NCBI GenBank assembly: GCA_039621445.1
Contig: CP154955.1
Span: 33,091,417 to 33,155,416 of the forward strand
DNA: 64,000 nt
Source of the DNA: Euglena gracilis
Lineage: Eukaryota; Euglenida; Euglenophyceae; Euglenales
Direction of reading: 5' to 3'
Both the position numbers and the translations under genes were made by a program. Shown here one piece after another: positions 33,101 to 47,488 of the stretch (position 1 is its first letter; each line of letters begins with the position of its first letter). Under the pieces are notes generated by a model. It worked only from the letters and a program-made list of their open reading frames with translations. It was not told where the DNA came from and did no database searches.

Positions 33101-36100
33101 AAAAACGCAAAAAAATGCAAAAAAAATGCAAAAAAAATGCAAAAAAAAAATGCAAAAACGCAAAAAATGCAAGTTGCATGAACATTCCTTTCGGACTGCT
33201 CATGGCTGTCCACTTTTCTTCTGGAGAAGACAAAAAAAATTCACCTCCTACTGGGAAGAATGTGTGGTGCCCCCGCAAATCCTTCGGACCTTCCCTAGGG
33301 GTGACGGACCCACGTACGACCACGACACAGAATGGCTGTGTTCGCCGCCCCCCCCCCCCCGGGCCCTGGCCACACATGGCACAGGCAGCTCGCAACGCTC
33401 GTGGGAAGGGGGGGGGGGGCACACCGGGCCAGCAGGTCCTTCAGCCGGGCTTCAAGCTTGGCCCGCTCCGCCGCCACCCGCTCCTGCTCCTGCAGCGCCC
33501 GAGACCATGTGCATCGCAGGCCGCAGGCACAAACAGGCAGGAAGAACTGGATCCGGAGTGGGATGGGACACCCAGGACGCCCTTGAAAAAGCACGCCAGA
33601 AAAAGTTCAAGAATTACCAAACGGAAAACGGGAAACAATTTCGAAAAGATCACAGGCGGCCTAACTTGCACTCAGCTTTGAAAGTGGACTGGGAAGTCGC
33701 GCCAATGCGCAATTTCCCAAAAAAAAGTTTTGCATCCCAAGAGCTGACAGAGCTGAGGTGGAGGGAAGCCTTGCCTGGAACAGGAAACCAAGCCCCTAGT
33801 GTGTGAATGCAAACACCATCTTCTCCATCTCCCAACGTACCTTGTCCAATGTGTTGTGAACCCAAGTTCAGCATGCCTGAGGGGCACGTCTGTTTTGCCA
33901 CCTTTTGAAACGCGGAAAATTTGGGTTTGAAAAAGACCAGGTAACAAAATCAAAGCTGAGGGAACACTTTTTGGCCAGACCAATTCAGATAATAGGAAAT
34001 GATGATGAATTAGCCATCGAAATCAGGAAAAATGATGAGATAATCAGAAAGCCGGGATCATCAAGGCCCTTTTCCTTCAACCATTTTGTATATTCTCACA
34101 TACTTCCATATATCAATCAAATCAATACATCAAAGCCAAAAGGCAGGAACAGAAAATCCTCCCTGGAGACAAAATCCTCCCTTGAGGCAATGGCAGCATA
34201 AGCATGCCCATTGCGCAAATGAGCAATGAAAAGGCATTTTAACATTTAAATTTTGTAGCTATTGCACAAGTGCGCAACGATCACCCACCTTTAGAATTAC
34301 AAAAAAAATTGCAAACGTGCAATGATGCATCATTGTGCAAATGTGCAATGGGGTCCCCTCATTTTATTACCCACACACTTTAGGTTCCTGCACACTAGGC
34401 CCTGGGAGCCCTGTGACTGTAGACCGTAAAATTCCAAGTTGTTGCTTTCGTGCTCACGCCCTGGGGGTGTTCCCGTGGGGTTTCGGGAACCAACAGGTGT
34501 AATAAAAAAAGCTCGTCACCCCCCATTCTCTCACCCAGGATTTGAAAAACAAACTTTGGGGAAGAGCGAATGGAGTTGAAAAATCGAAAAAATCCATCAA
34601 CAACCTGACAAAGGTAGACATACTGATCCACCTTTTCCTTGGTGGCAGATGGAGGACACGGTTCGGCCAAAACAAGATCATCCTGTCATCATCCCAAAAA
34701 AACCAACTCCCAGCAGTAAGTGCAGAGTCGGTGTGGCTCCACAGCCTGTCGCCCATGATTCATCTGATTCATCCTCCCTCCCCGGTGCCTAAATAATTCA
34801 AAATCACCAACCCAACTTTTGGACACAGCAGTGATCAAACCCCCCCTCGTCATTTTTCTCAATCCACCACCTTCTCCCGCCGCACGCACACGTTTTATAA
34901 ATCTGCTATTTGAAAAGCCATTGTGCATGGGTAACGGAAGCCCCTGAGCTTAGTGTGTTGGGGCCCTCTCTGCACGGCCAACGTTGGTTTTGGTGTAGAA
35001 ATCTAGAACACAAAAAAATGAGAAGTGCAAACGTGTGACTATGGCGTAATCTGAACGAACAAAGAAGTGTATTATGTAAGCATGTCCATTGCGCATTTGC
35101 GCAATGTATTTCCATACCAAGCCCGACATTGGCCGTGCAAAGAGCGCCTCCCGACACACCGTAACATGCAGGAGAGACGCCCATAAGCTCAGAGGCTTCC
35201 GTTACCCATTGCGCACATACGCAACAATTATCCACTGCGCACATGCGCAATGGGTTTGTGCATGTGCGCAATGTCCATAACCATTGTGTTCTATGCCCAG
35301 CAGTGTGGGGGTTGGAGTTGCTCACCAGACATGGGGACAAGACCCCGGGCTTGCCCTCAATCCCCCCCACTTCTCCACCTAGTTGGTTCCACTGTACCCT
35401 TCCTCCCGCTCCAAGCTCCCAGGGATCACAACTCTCCGGGCCGCCGTTTTTCCAGCTTTTTCACAACGTGGCAGTCCACCCTCTGGACAACTCAGCAGGA
35501 AGCCCTTCATACACGTTTCACAGGGCCCGATGAGGCAACAGAAAGAGCCAACTTTCTCCCAGCGTGTAGAACACCATGTGGGGAACAGTTGGGGCTTAAA
35601 AACGAGGATTCCCAGTGGAGGTTTTGGCTGTTTTGGAGTCGAAGCCTGGGGTTTTGAACTTTTTTTCCAACATGGTGCACAGGCTGAAAGACACCAAAAT
35701 TGGGCCTGTTCTGTGGGTCCCAACATCGGCAAATGACATGGGACTGAACAAAGTGTTCCTGCAGGACCAAAGGGTCACAAGGGTAGGAGTCAAAGCTAGA
35801 TTTCAAAGTGCTTCAAAAAACGCAAAGAATTGCGCAGGTGCTCAAATGTCAAAAATCAACAGCTCAAATGCCAGTTAGGCCGCCTAAGAAAATTAGAAAG
35901 ATCACAGAGCAAAGGTCAGGGCAGGCCTTGTTGAAGAAGAAGAACTCTCACTAAACAAAAGCTATTCAGAAAAGATGGAGTTATACTTATTCAAATGTGC
36001 ACGCTTTACTGTGATAGCACCGGGAAAATCATTACATCAAATGTCCATCAAATTTGGTACAAAGATCAAATTCTATATGTTTTTTATCTATTTTTTCACA

Positions 36101-36238
36101 ATGATGCAAACATACGCAACAAAAGGTACAAAAAGATTGGTGAATGCATATATGCATTCACATAAACACGCATGCACATATACACACATGTGCAATGCAC
36201 ATATACACACATGTGCAATGCACATATATTACAAACAT

Positions 36239-36272
<34 letters not shown>

Positions 36273-39200
36273 CACGCACGCATACGCGCATATCATATTC
36301 ATACCGAACTCATACTCATACTCATACGCATACTCATACGTATACTCATACTCATACTCATACGCATACGCATACTCATACTCATATTCATACTCATACT
36401 CATACTCATACTCATACTCATACTCATACGCATACTCATACTCATATGCATGCTTAAACGCATGCACATGCACATACAGGCAGGTATGCCCCACGCTGCA
36501 CTTCAAACCTCTTGCTGTCTTCGGGCGAACTGCTTTTCACGTGCCGCCAACTCCTCCGTCCTACGCCGCTGCTCTTCCTCCCTCCGCCTCTGCTCCTCCT
36601 CCAAAGCCTGCTGCTTGGCCAGTGCCTCCTTCTGCACAAAAAAAAAAAGCAAAGTGTGCATATGTGTGCGTGTATGCATGGGGGTTGCCGATTGCCCGAG
36701 GCGTATTGCATTAGCTCAGGGTCTGCTTTCACTCCCTCAGAATATAACTTGGACGACCGCGCTTGCTGCAGGTGTGTGTCTTGCATGTGCCTCGCCCAAC
36801 CCTGTCCACTCCACCGTTCCCCTGACCCCCGCAGACCTCCGCCGCCTGCCTCAGGGCGGCGAGGCGGGCGGCCTCCTTCCGCCGGGCCTCCTCCGCCTGC
36901 CGCTGCAGGTCCTCCTCCAGGCGCCGCAGCTCCGCCTCCCGCCGCCAGGGCTAGACAGGAAGGCCTGGGGGGGAGGGTCCAGTCCACCCCCTCCGCCCAC
37001 CGCAACACCCGGCAAGGAAAGATTCCTTCGGCGGCGGAGAAGCCGGAAGGAAATATGACCTGAAATTGTGTTCAGGTCGTATTTTCCTGGAATATGTGGA
37101 AATGCATATTTTCCGCATTGTCCGCATTCCCGGAAATACGGGGGGGGTTTGGCGTTGGGGGGGGGGGGGGGCGATCGGACCCCTCCCCCACCACCCATGG
37201 CCCATGGGGTCTCGGGGATTCCCGTCCGGCCCCGGCCGCTGCTGCCGCCGCCGCTCCGCCTCCTCCAGCCGCACCCGCTCCTCCTCCTCCCGCCGCACCT
37301 GGGCCTCCTCCTGCTCCCGCTGCTGGCGCCGCCGCTGCATCGCCCACACGCGCGGGGCCGGGGAGTGGAGGTGGGGGGGAAGAGAGACGACGAGGCAGAG
37401 CCAAACACCAGGCAAACCGCGTCGGGGGGAGCGGACTTGACCGAGGTGGATGGTGGTTGAAGACGAGTGCAAATCCAGGTTCAAAACACACAACCTGACA
37501 TGGAACCTCTGCATGCAAAAAAAAGGCCATTGCTGTGCCAATGGCACAGCAAAGGCAAGCCAGGACCGGCGCCATGGTGGTGTGTGCGTCGCGCGCGCTA
37601 TCCCCCCTTCCCCGGCGCGTGGCCTCCGCCTCCAGCCGCAGCAGCTCCTCCTCCTTCCGCCGCCGCAGCTCCGCGATCTCATCGAGGCGGCGGCGGCCCT
37701 CCGCCTCCCGGCGGCGCGCCTCCTCCTCCCAGCGCTGGACCTCCCCCTGCCACCGCGCCCGCTCCTCCGCCTCCCGCCGCTGCCGCTCCGCCTCCGCCCG
37801 CTCCACCGCTGCCGCCGCCGCCTCCCCCGCGGGCCGCCGTGTGCCGTTTGCCCTTCTGCCCCCGAACAAGTCCCAGAACCCCAGACTGGTGAGTGAAAAC
37901 CTTCCGCCATTTAACCCCCTTCCTAATGGAAGCATGGGTGTAGCATGTGCTTAGAGCGGACCGCCACCTCCGGCGGCGGTGGGCGCTTCTATCTGGACCC
38001 TGGCTGCATGGTTTTTGTTGATTTCCTTTAGTAATCCCATCAAAATTGTAGCGGACCGCCGCCTCTGGTGGCGGAAGGTGCGCTTTTATTTGGACCCTGC
38101 GCCCCTGGCCCCGTGCTTCTATTAGGGGGGGGGTATTCAAAGCTGGAAAACAAGGTCATTATAGAAATTCAACACCGTGCCGACCATGCCCTTGCACTTC
38201 TTTGGGAGGGGAGACAACGACACATTCAGTGTTTCCACGCGTGGCTGTTGAGAAGCCCATGCTGACTCGATACAAAAGGGGGTCCGCCTCCGCCGCTTCT
38301 GCTCCTCTTTCTCGCGCCGCTTTCGCTCCGCCTCCCTCCGCTGTCCCTCCTCCGCCTCCCGCCGCTGCCGCTCCTCCACTTCCCTCCGCTGCCGCTCCGC
38401 CTCGCGTCGCTGCCGCTCTTCCGCCTCCCGGCCAGGCGTTTTTAATAAACCCAAGGGGAGGGTGGGTCCCCCGACGCACCCGGTCCCATATCAGGCCGTC
38501 GAAGGGCATTTCCCTAAACTTTTTCCGGTGCTGCGCACCGAAACCCATACACGGACCACGGCACGGGACCCCCCCCCCCCGGGTCTTCCGAGCACAAAGA
38601 CGCCTGCTCCCGCCGGGTCCGCTCCTCCGCCTCCACCGCCTCGCGCTGCCGCCGCAGCTCCTCGAGCCGCTCCTCCTCTTGTCGGCAGCGGCGGGGCCCC
38701 ACTGCCTCACCGCCTCCGCACCCCCCACCCTAGACCCCTCTGCCCACGTAGGCCCTCAGTCTGACCTCCTGGTCTACCCCCCAAACCCTCTCCCGGCCAT
38801 AGACCCCCCTCCGGCCCCCCCCTGGCCTCCACTCCTCTCCCCTTCGCCCCCCCCCCCGGCCCTGGACCCCGGCCTACTGCACTGTTTGTGAACCAAGAAA
38901 ATGAATGGTGAGTTCTGGTCAACGGGCGGGTGATTTCTGCGCCGTGGCACAGCCTTCCAGGGGATGAGTGGATGCTGATGCTTGCCGAAAGCGATGGCCT
39001 TCGGTGGGATCCCGGGGGCTGCTGTTCCAGCCGCTTCCGCTCCTTCTCCTCCCTCTGCCGATTCTCTTCCTGCGGAGGGAAACGGAACGTGGCACCCAGG
39101 GGGATCGGAGTGGACAGGCAGGCGGGCAGGTAGGCAGGCGGTCTGCGGGTTGGCAAGAGGTCGGTCACTTGAGGCACTCCAATCTGCGCCGCAATCGATG

Positions 39201-42200
39201 TGTCACATCCAAGTTCACAGGGAAACAATATAATTGAAATGCTAAATAAAACAGTCCGCAGCAACCCAGCCACAAAGAAAAACCTGCAAAAACCCAAAAA
39301 AAATTCAGTCATCTCATACCACAACGACTCAAGAATTCTCCTTCAAACGCTGATGGCTGAGCAACTGTTCAAAAATTTAGTGGCTCCTCTATTTAAAGCA
39401 CACAACTTACCCAGCCAGAAGCGCAACAACGAACCACAGCTGCTTGGGAGAGAGAAGTATTTAGGGGATAAGACGGGCTTCCCGCAACGAGTCCCCGGAT
39501 CAACATTATCCACAAACCCTTTGACGCGAAATGAGACGCAGCAGCGGGAAGAGAGATCTGCCAGGAGAGAGATTTGCGCCCAATGCAGCTTGGGGGCGTG
39601 GGATGGGGGAGCCCACCAGCCTCCAGGCCAGGGACGTGTTCGTTGATGGGGAGGGGGGCCAAGGCTGTGGTGGCAAAGGCGGTTGGGGGGGGACCTCGAG
39701 GAGGAGGGCGGCGGCGGCGGCCTCCACCTCCTGCTGTCGCGCCAGGGCCTCCCGCTCCCGCTTGAGCCGCCGCTCCGCCTCCATCCCATCCTGCTGCTCC
39801 CGGCGGTGCTGCAGCTCAAGCAGCAGCTGGATCTTGTCCTGGCGGGCAGGGGGGGGGGCAGGCAGGCAGGCAGGCAGGCTGGGTGGGTGGGTGTGACGGT
39901 GAGAGGGGTTGAGCACCTTCCAAGTTCGGGGGGAGTATGCCACTGCTTACCGACCCCGGGGGAGATGGGGGACAATGTCCACTTCAAAAGACCAGTTAGT
40001 TAATCATTTTCAAAAACCAGCCACCCACTTCCTTTCTCCGGGGGAGGGGGGGGGAGTGGCTCTGCTCACTCTGGGTCAAAGCCAATGGATTTTGCCGAAA
40101 ACCAGAAAAAAATTGTGGCGCCTTCGGCACCAGGTGAGTTTTGGGTTCCTGGCCAAAACCCCGCGGGGGGGGGGGGGGCAGAGTCAAAAACCAGTCAGTA
40201 GTGGTGCAGTGCAGAGGGCACTGACCAGGCTGAATTTGACCAGTCCCAGGGAGGGTGCCCTGGAGGACCTGGGCAGGTAGGCACTACCCGGGGTTGTTGC
40301 CTGCGGCCTCGGGCCAAGAAAAGTGTTCAAAATGGCCGTTTCTGGGCTGCTTGTGCCTTTGATGCCGGAATCGCCCCCCGGGGGTCGGATTTGGGTGCTT
40401 TGGAGTGCCTGCCCGTGTAGGCACCCCGGGGGTGGGGTCGGCCTTGCCTTGAAATTCAGCCTGGCAGTGACGTGCCCACAGAGCACACCTCCACTTCTCG
40501 CTTTCCGGCATCACGCTGCTCCCGCCTGCATAGTTTGAGAGACGTGCCTGGGACAGCGATTCACCGAGTGTCCCCGGGGAAGGGAATCGCACAGGGGTGC
40601 TATAAAAACACAGCCTGGGAGCCCTCCGGCGTTCGTTCTCTCCTTGCGCAAACCCTTCCGGCGTTTGGCAACCGAACGAACACTTGAACATATATTTATT
40701 CACAAGCTGCGGCTTACCAACTGGTGGCAGTGGTGCCTTTGGCAATGCCAATGTTTGCCCTATGAGATGCATACACAGAAAACATGATGAGGCAAGTCGC
40801 TCCGGATCAAACTTTGTGCACAGCCCACACAAGTGGCAACACAATTCAGGAGGCACGGACCTGGCCTCGAAAGTGGCCCGGCGGCTTGGCCGTCTCTCTG
40901 CCGAGCCGAAGGTATCAAGGTCGTCAACCCCAACCTCCGGATACGGGCTGTACAGAAGAAAGGGTCACGGATGAAGAGCACCACAAGGTAAGCTTTTGGA
41001 ACTGGTTTGAATGAATGGAAGCTTGGTTGTAATTCATTTTGTAACTCATCAATGCTACTAGCGTTGTGCTTTGTTCTATTCCATTTGCCAGCATTCTTGT
41101 GAAGTCAAAATGCAAGTGGACTGCTGTGCCCAAACCCTCGGGGCCATGCGCTGTCTCATCCACAGGACAGCTGTCAACCCGAAGGCCAGAGGGGCCGCCG
41201 CCACACACCTCTGCCGCCACCGGCCCTGGGGGGACACGCTGCGCCCGGGGGACAGGGACCGCGGCGCGGGGTCCTCCCGCAGCAGCTCCTCCGTCAGGTC
41301 GTCCCATCCGTCGGCGCCCTGCGCAGGCGGGGGGGACGGTCCGCGTCATGTGCCAGGCAACCCACCAGGCCACCCCAACCCAACCCAATCCCCACCCCCG
41401 CGCTGGCGACAAAGGAGGGCGGGCCTCACCTCGCACTGGCCCCTTTCGCACCGCTGGTTGCCGTGTCAGGGCCCGTAAGGCATTGGCACACAAAGGCAGG
41501 ACATCGAGGCCCCGGCCAACTGACGCGCGCTCGGGCAGCGAAACAAAGGGGCTAGGGCGGGCGTCCGAAGGGCCGTCAGGAGAATTTTAAAGTTTTAATA
41601 AATTTGAATTTTATAAATTTAAATATTTATAAATTTAAACCCAAGGCGAGTCCCGAAATCGCTTTTGTGCCCACCAGACAATCGTTGGTTGAGCATTTGC
41701 GGTATCGGTTGGGGGGTTGATGCAGCTGGGGGGGGGGGGGGGGGGGGGGGGGAACCGGGGCCTTCTGCCGGCGCACGAGGTACATGCGGACGGCATGGAG
41801 GAACTCGTCCTCTGTCAGGCGTCCGGACTGGTCGCTGTCCAGGAGGTCCAGCGCCACTGCCACCTGGAGGGGGGGGGGGGCAGCGGGGTGCACAGTGTCT
41901 TGCTGGGGTCTCAACAGCCAGGCAGGCAGGGGGATCATACGCAAACCCAAGGGGGAATATCCATATTTATATATATTTGTACATGTACATACATATAAAT
42001 GCATTTATACCCCTTTATACCCCTTTTGTGCATGTATTTTATTTAGATATGCACGCACACACATATATATCAACATATATTTGATTTATGTTCATATTTG
42101 TGTTTGTATTCATATATAAATCAACTGCAAATATTCACACACCTTTACGTTTTGAATGTTTATACAAATAAAAATGAATATATGGCAGGGTGACACGTAT

Positions 42201-45200
42201 GGGCTTCTGAAGGAATAGGGTTCGTGTAAAGGTTTTCAGGTCTAAGTTAGGCCTAACTGTTTTCCCTAACTTCTTCCCAAGGAAGGTTTAACTTCTGGGC
42301 TTACTTTGCCCTAAAATTAGGCCTAACATAGGCTTTAGAATCATTCGCCCTCCCTTTAGGGGGGGGGCAATGTCACCTTGCAAAAAATAAATGCATATGC
42401 AACATACAGAAATAAAATGAGTATGTCATGTGTACATGTTGTGTGTACTTAAATATATATACACATTTTTTATCTATATTTGTGATACAGTCAATAAACT
42501 ATAAGATAGCTGTATGGCGGTGTATCAATTCACGGAACCGTATGAGTGTGCCACCCTGTTTGTGAAGTGTGAAGTGTGAAGTGTGCCATCCAAAAGGCCA
42601 TGAAGCGATGGCCGGCAGTCCAGACAGCCGTGCAGCCGTGGTGAGGGGCCCACCTCGTGGGCGGGCGGGGAGGCCAGGCCCAGCTGCTTCACGGCGTGGC
42701 GCATCGCAAGGCCCAGCTCCGCCACAGTGAGGCAGCCTGGGAGGGGAGGGCCCGCCGTGGGCACGGAGGAGGCTGGAGGTGGCGGCTGAGATAATCCACT
42801 TCTTGAAAGTGATAATTGGTGTGATTCCAGAGCTCGGGGTCAACGTCCTCGAGCTAAGTGTCAATGAGAAGAGCCAAGTCAAATGTTGCCCCAGAAAAGC
42901 AGAATTGCTGGCGGAAAGAAGTGGTGGAGTGGCAACATCAGGGGTTCCCAAGTGCCAGGGAGTGGGCCACCCCGAAAAGCCGCACACCCAGGCCGTGCAC
43001 GTCGGCTCGTCGGAACTCCTGCCGCGCCACAGCCTGCAGCCTGGGGGGATGGGGGCAGAGGTTGTTTTACCCCCCCCCCTAGTCGTATGACCGGGTTCCT
43101 GCAACCTGTGACCGGGGGGGTCATAACACCCCCATAACCTGCAACCTGTGACCGGGGGGTGGTCGTAAATGAGGTGGCGGTCATAGGTAAGGTGGTGTTA
43201 AATTTTTCGCAACCTGCAACCTGTGACCGGGGGGGGGGGGGGTGGTCATAACACCCCCATGACCTGCAACCTGTGGGGGTCGTAAATGAGGGGTGGTCGT
43301 ACGACTAGGGGGGGGGGGTAGGACTCGGGGAGGGGGTCTGGACCCACCCACCCACCCACCCACCCACCTACCTACCTACCTACCTACCTACCTACCCCCA
43401 CCAACACCTATCTGGGTTTCGGGCCCGTTCGGGGCCCGAAACCGTAATTTGCCCGTATCTCGGGCTAGACGGGGAGTTGGAGCCCAAACCAGGGGGTCAA
43501 TCATTAGGTTTAGGGGGGGGGTTGACCGTTTTTTGGGGTTCCCGGGGTCTGGTTGTGCCATTTTGGGCCATTTTTGGGTATTCGGGGACCCCTGCGGGGG
43601 TTCGAGGGCGGGGTCCAAAAATCGAAAATTTCAAAATATCTCGAAAACGCTGCGGAGTTAGGGAAAAGTGATGGCGACCTTATTTGATGACCTTGGAACG
43701 CCCTATCGATCAGTATCCGCGGTTTAGGACAACTCCTGACTCGCCTGCCCGGATGAAACACAAGGAAAAAAAAAAAAAGGAAGAAAAAAAAACCCGTTTT
43801 GGGGGTTTTGGGCCCGTTTTGCCAGTTTTGGCCCGTTCGGGGCCCGAAACCGTAAATTGGCCGTATCTCGGGCTAGACGAGGAGTTGGGACCCAAACTGG
43901 GGGTCAAACATTACGTTTAGGGGGGGGGGGGTTTGACCGTTTTTTGGGGTTCCCGGGGTCTGGTTGTGCGATTTTGGCCAGTTTTGGGTGTTCAGGGACC
44001 CCATCGCGCGCCGTTAGGGCGGCTGGGTGAGGGGGTCGGGTGGCAGGTCGGGACCCAAAATTTTGAAAAAAATTTTTTCGCTCAAAAACACTTTTTTTCA
44101 CTTCAGAACATCAAAAAAAGTGTTTTTGAGCGAAAAAAAATTTTCCGAACCGGACCCCTCCATGACCCCCTGGATGCCCCCCCTGGCCGGTGGACTTTGC
44201 CATTTTTGGGTCAAAAAGTCAAAAAAATTCAAAAAAAATTTTTCGCCCAAAACCATGTTTTTGACCTCCCGGACCCGAAAAAAGTGTTTTCGAGCCAAAA
44301 ATGAGCATTTTTCGACCCGCCAGCGCCCCGTTTTGGGCTGCCGACCCATTGACTTTGGGTCAAAACCGGGTGAAAAAAGTCGAAAAAAAAATCGAAAAAA
44401 AATTTTTTGCCCGAAACGATGTTTTTTGGCCTCCCGGACCCAGAAAAACTGTTTTTGAGCCAAAAATGAGCGTTTTTCGACCCGCCGGCTCCCCGTTTTG
44501 GGCCGCCAACCCATTCACTTTGGGTCAAAACCGGGTCAAAAAAGTCGAAAAAAATCGAAAAAAAATTTTTGCCCCAAAACGATGTTTTTTGGCCTCCCGG
44601 ACCGAGAAAACCTGTGTTTGAGCCAAAAATGAGCGTTTTTCGACCCGCCGGCGCCCCGTTTTGGGCCGCCAACCCATTGACTTTGGGTCAAAACCGGGTC
44701 AAAAAAGTCGAAAAAATCGAAAAGAATTTTTTTCCCAAAACGATTTTTTTTGGCCTCCTGGACCCAGAACAACTGTTTTTGATCCGAAAATGAGCGTTTT
44801 TCCCGGGCCGGGCTGGGGTGGTCTCCCAAAGAGCTCAGCTCTACGTCACACCCAGGGGGGGCGGGGGGGCGGGGGGGGCGGGGGGGCGGGGGGGCGGGGG
44901 GGTCCGACCCCCCCGTCGCCGGGGTGGTAAGCTTCGCTCTTACTCTAAAGAGATAAGAGCTCAGCGACCCCCCCCCAATTAGAAGCCCCCCCCCCAATAA
45001 CAACCCCCCCCCCAAAAGAAAGCCCCCCCCCTTAGGTTTCCTGCCAAAAATCCAAATAACAGCCCCCCCCCCCCAGCGAAGCCGGGGGGAAATTTGACGA
45101 AAAAAAATTCCGAAAAATGGTGAAAAACTCGAAAATTTTCCACGAAAAAAGGTCGACATTGGGACAAAAGTGATATCTAGTATCCTTGAAGCATGGCCTA

Positions 45201-47433
45201 TCCACCCAAAAACTAGAATAAATGCGTCTTGCAATTTTTTAAACTTGGACCCCGTTCGATCCCCGGATCGACCGCCGGCCGAAGTTTTTCCTTTAAACAA
45301 AGGGTACCCAATTAGAAGCCCCCCCCCTCGGGTTTTCCGCAGAGTGACCGAATAGTAGCCCCGGGGGGCTTCTAATTGGGGGGGGGGGTTTACAGAGATT
45401 GGATGGGAAGTGATTATCAATAGTCGGCCATAGGTGGGTGGTGTACCAATAAAAAAAAGCGTGAGTCACAAACTGCACCATGCACTTTTGCCCACTCTTG
45501 ACCTCTTTTGGCCAGCCACTTTCGGGCCAGGCTTCTTTTTAAGACCCCCGGGGGGGGGAGGGGGGGGGTCCCCCCCCCACCCACCCAGGGTGGCGCGGGA
45601 CCCCCCCGGGGGGGGGGGGGGGGGGGGGCCGGGACCCCCCCCCAAAATCGGGCCCGCTAAAGGCGATTTCCAAAAATTTTCGGCGCTTCGCGCCGAAAAG
45701 GTATACCCAGCGCCTCCGGCGCGGGACCCCCCCCCCCCGGGGGGGGGGGGGGGGGGCTGGGCCGGGCCAACCCCCCCCCCCCCCCCCCCCCCGGGGGGGG
45801 GGGGGGGGGGGGGTCTGCTGACTTAAAAAGAAGCCTGTTTCGGGCAGCATTTTTGGCCACTTTTAAGCACTTTTGGCCGCTTTCAGCAATTTTTGGGTGC
45901 TGCATGGTTTTTTGGGGGCACTTTTGCCACACCATTTTTAGACATGTTGTGGCCCCTTCCGCTACTTTTTGGTTGCTTTTTTTGCTGCTTTTGCTGACTT
46001 TTGACTGCTTTTTGTCGCTTTTTGCTGCTTTTGGGAACTTTTGTAGACATTTTTTCGCTTTCTGCTGCTTGTTGACTGCTTTTTTTTTCCCTTTTGGTCA
46101 CTTCTGCTGACTTTTGGCCATTTTTTTAATGGTTTTTGACCACTTTTGGCCACTTTTGTTGTCCTTTGTCCACTTTTGGCCACTTTTGCCTGCTTTGGGA
46201 TGCTTCTGCTTTTTCCACCATTTTTGGCATCCTTTGACTGTTTTCAGCCAATTTTTGGCCACTCTTGGCCTTCTTTGTCCGCTTTGGGCCACTTTAGGTT
46301 TCTTCTTCGAATTTTTTTGGTCCTCTTTTGGCCACTTTTGATTGCTTTTGGCTGCTTCTGGCCACTTTTGAGGCACCTTTAGCAATTGGTGGCCACTTTT
46401 TGTCCACTTTTGGCCAAGTAAAGACCACTTTGGTCCACTTGGGATCAACCAAAAAATGCAAAGTCGGCCCCAGTCGCCCTGATGGGGGCGGGGGGGGGGG
46501 GGAGGCTGAAAAAGCGCCCCCAGTATATCCCCAATCAAATGAACCCCCTCTACCACTTAGGCGGCCAAATTCACACTTAGGGTTTTTTCTTGAAATGGGA
46601 GCATTTGCGCAAATTTACAATTATTTGCGAAAAATCTAGAACCCTGACCCACGGAAAACAGCTTTTGAACTGTTGCAACCCTCTATTTAAGGGTATTAAC
46701 TCCAGGTGGTTTGGTGCTCATGCTGCTTACCGAGTGGCGCAAAGAGGGCCGAGGGTGAGATTGGTGCTCTTGTATGTCAAACAGGTGAGAAGCACGCACC
46801 AGCTTTTACGACAATTGGTACTGGTGCTGACGTGGTGCCTGAACTGGCTTGGGTACTGCAGCTCCCCGTAAAGACACACGGAGCCTTATTACATCACATA
46901 CTACAGACAACGTCAGCCAGCCATCACACAACTGATGTGTGTTTGTGCGCGCATTTGCGCGCACAAACAAATGCTGTTTGTGGGTGCATTTGCGCGCGCA
47001 CAACACAAAACTTTGAAGTTAAAAATGCATGTTTTTTGGGCACAAATGCGTTTTTGGGCACCCACAAACAAATTTTGTTTGTGCGTTTAAATGCGCGCAC
47101 CAACCACTTGGAGAAACTGGTATGGAGATCAGTTGTGCATGGCAGCAACGAACAACATGTTGACGTTGACATTGATTATGACCATAACCCTACGAGGTTT
47201 TTGAAGGTGATGGGCGTGTTTGTGCGCGCATTTGCGCACACCAACACAATTTGTTTGCGGGCGCAAATGCGCGCACCAACATTTAATTATTCACTTCAAA
47301 ATAGTGTGTACGTGTGAGCCTTAATGCACATAAACAAAATTTGTTTGTGCACGCAGACGACGACGACGATGATGATGAGGATGAGGAATGTGATGGTGAT
47401 AATGATGATGATGATGATGATGATGACGGTTAA

Positions 47434-47488
<55 letters not shown>

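Noticed and set aside
36837-36950. Gly/Ala/Pro-rich frame on the minus strand of this exon
   Set aside because: The frame giving WRREAELRRLEEDLQRQAEE has clean acceptor and donor in phase 0, so the Gly/Ala frame is the wrong one.
36501-37063. Plus-strand Ser/Pro/Leu-rich frames opposite the coiled coil
   Set aside because: They are antisense shadows. The minus strand has the acceptors, donors and heptad pattern.
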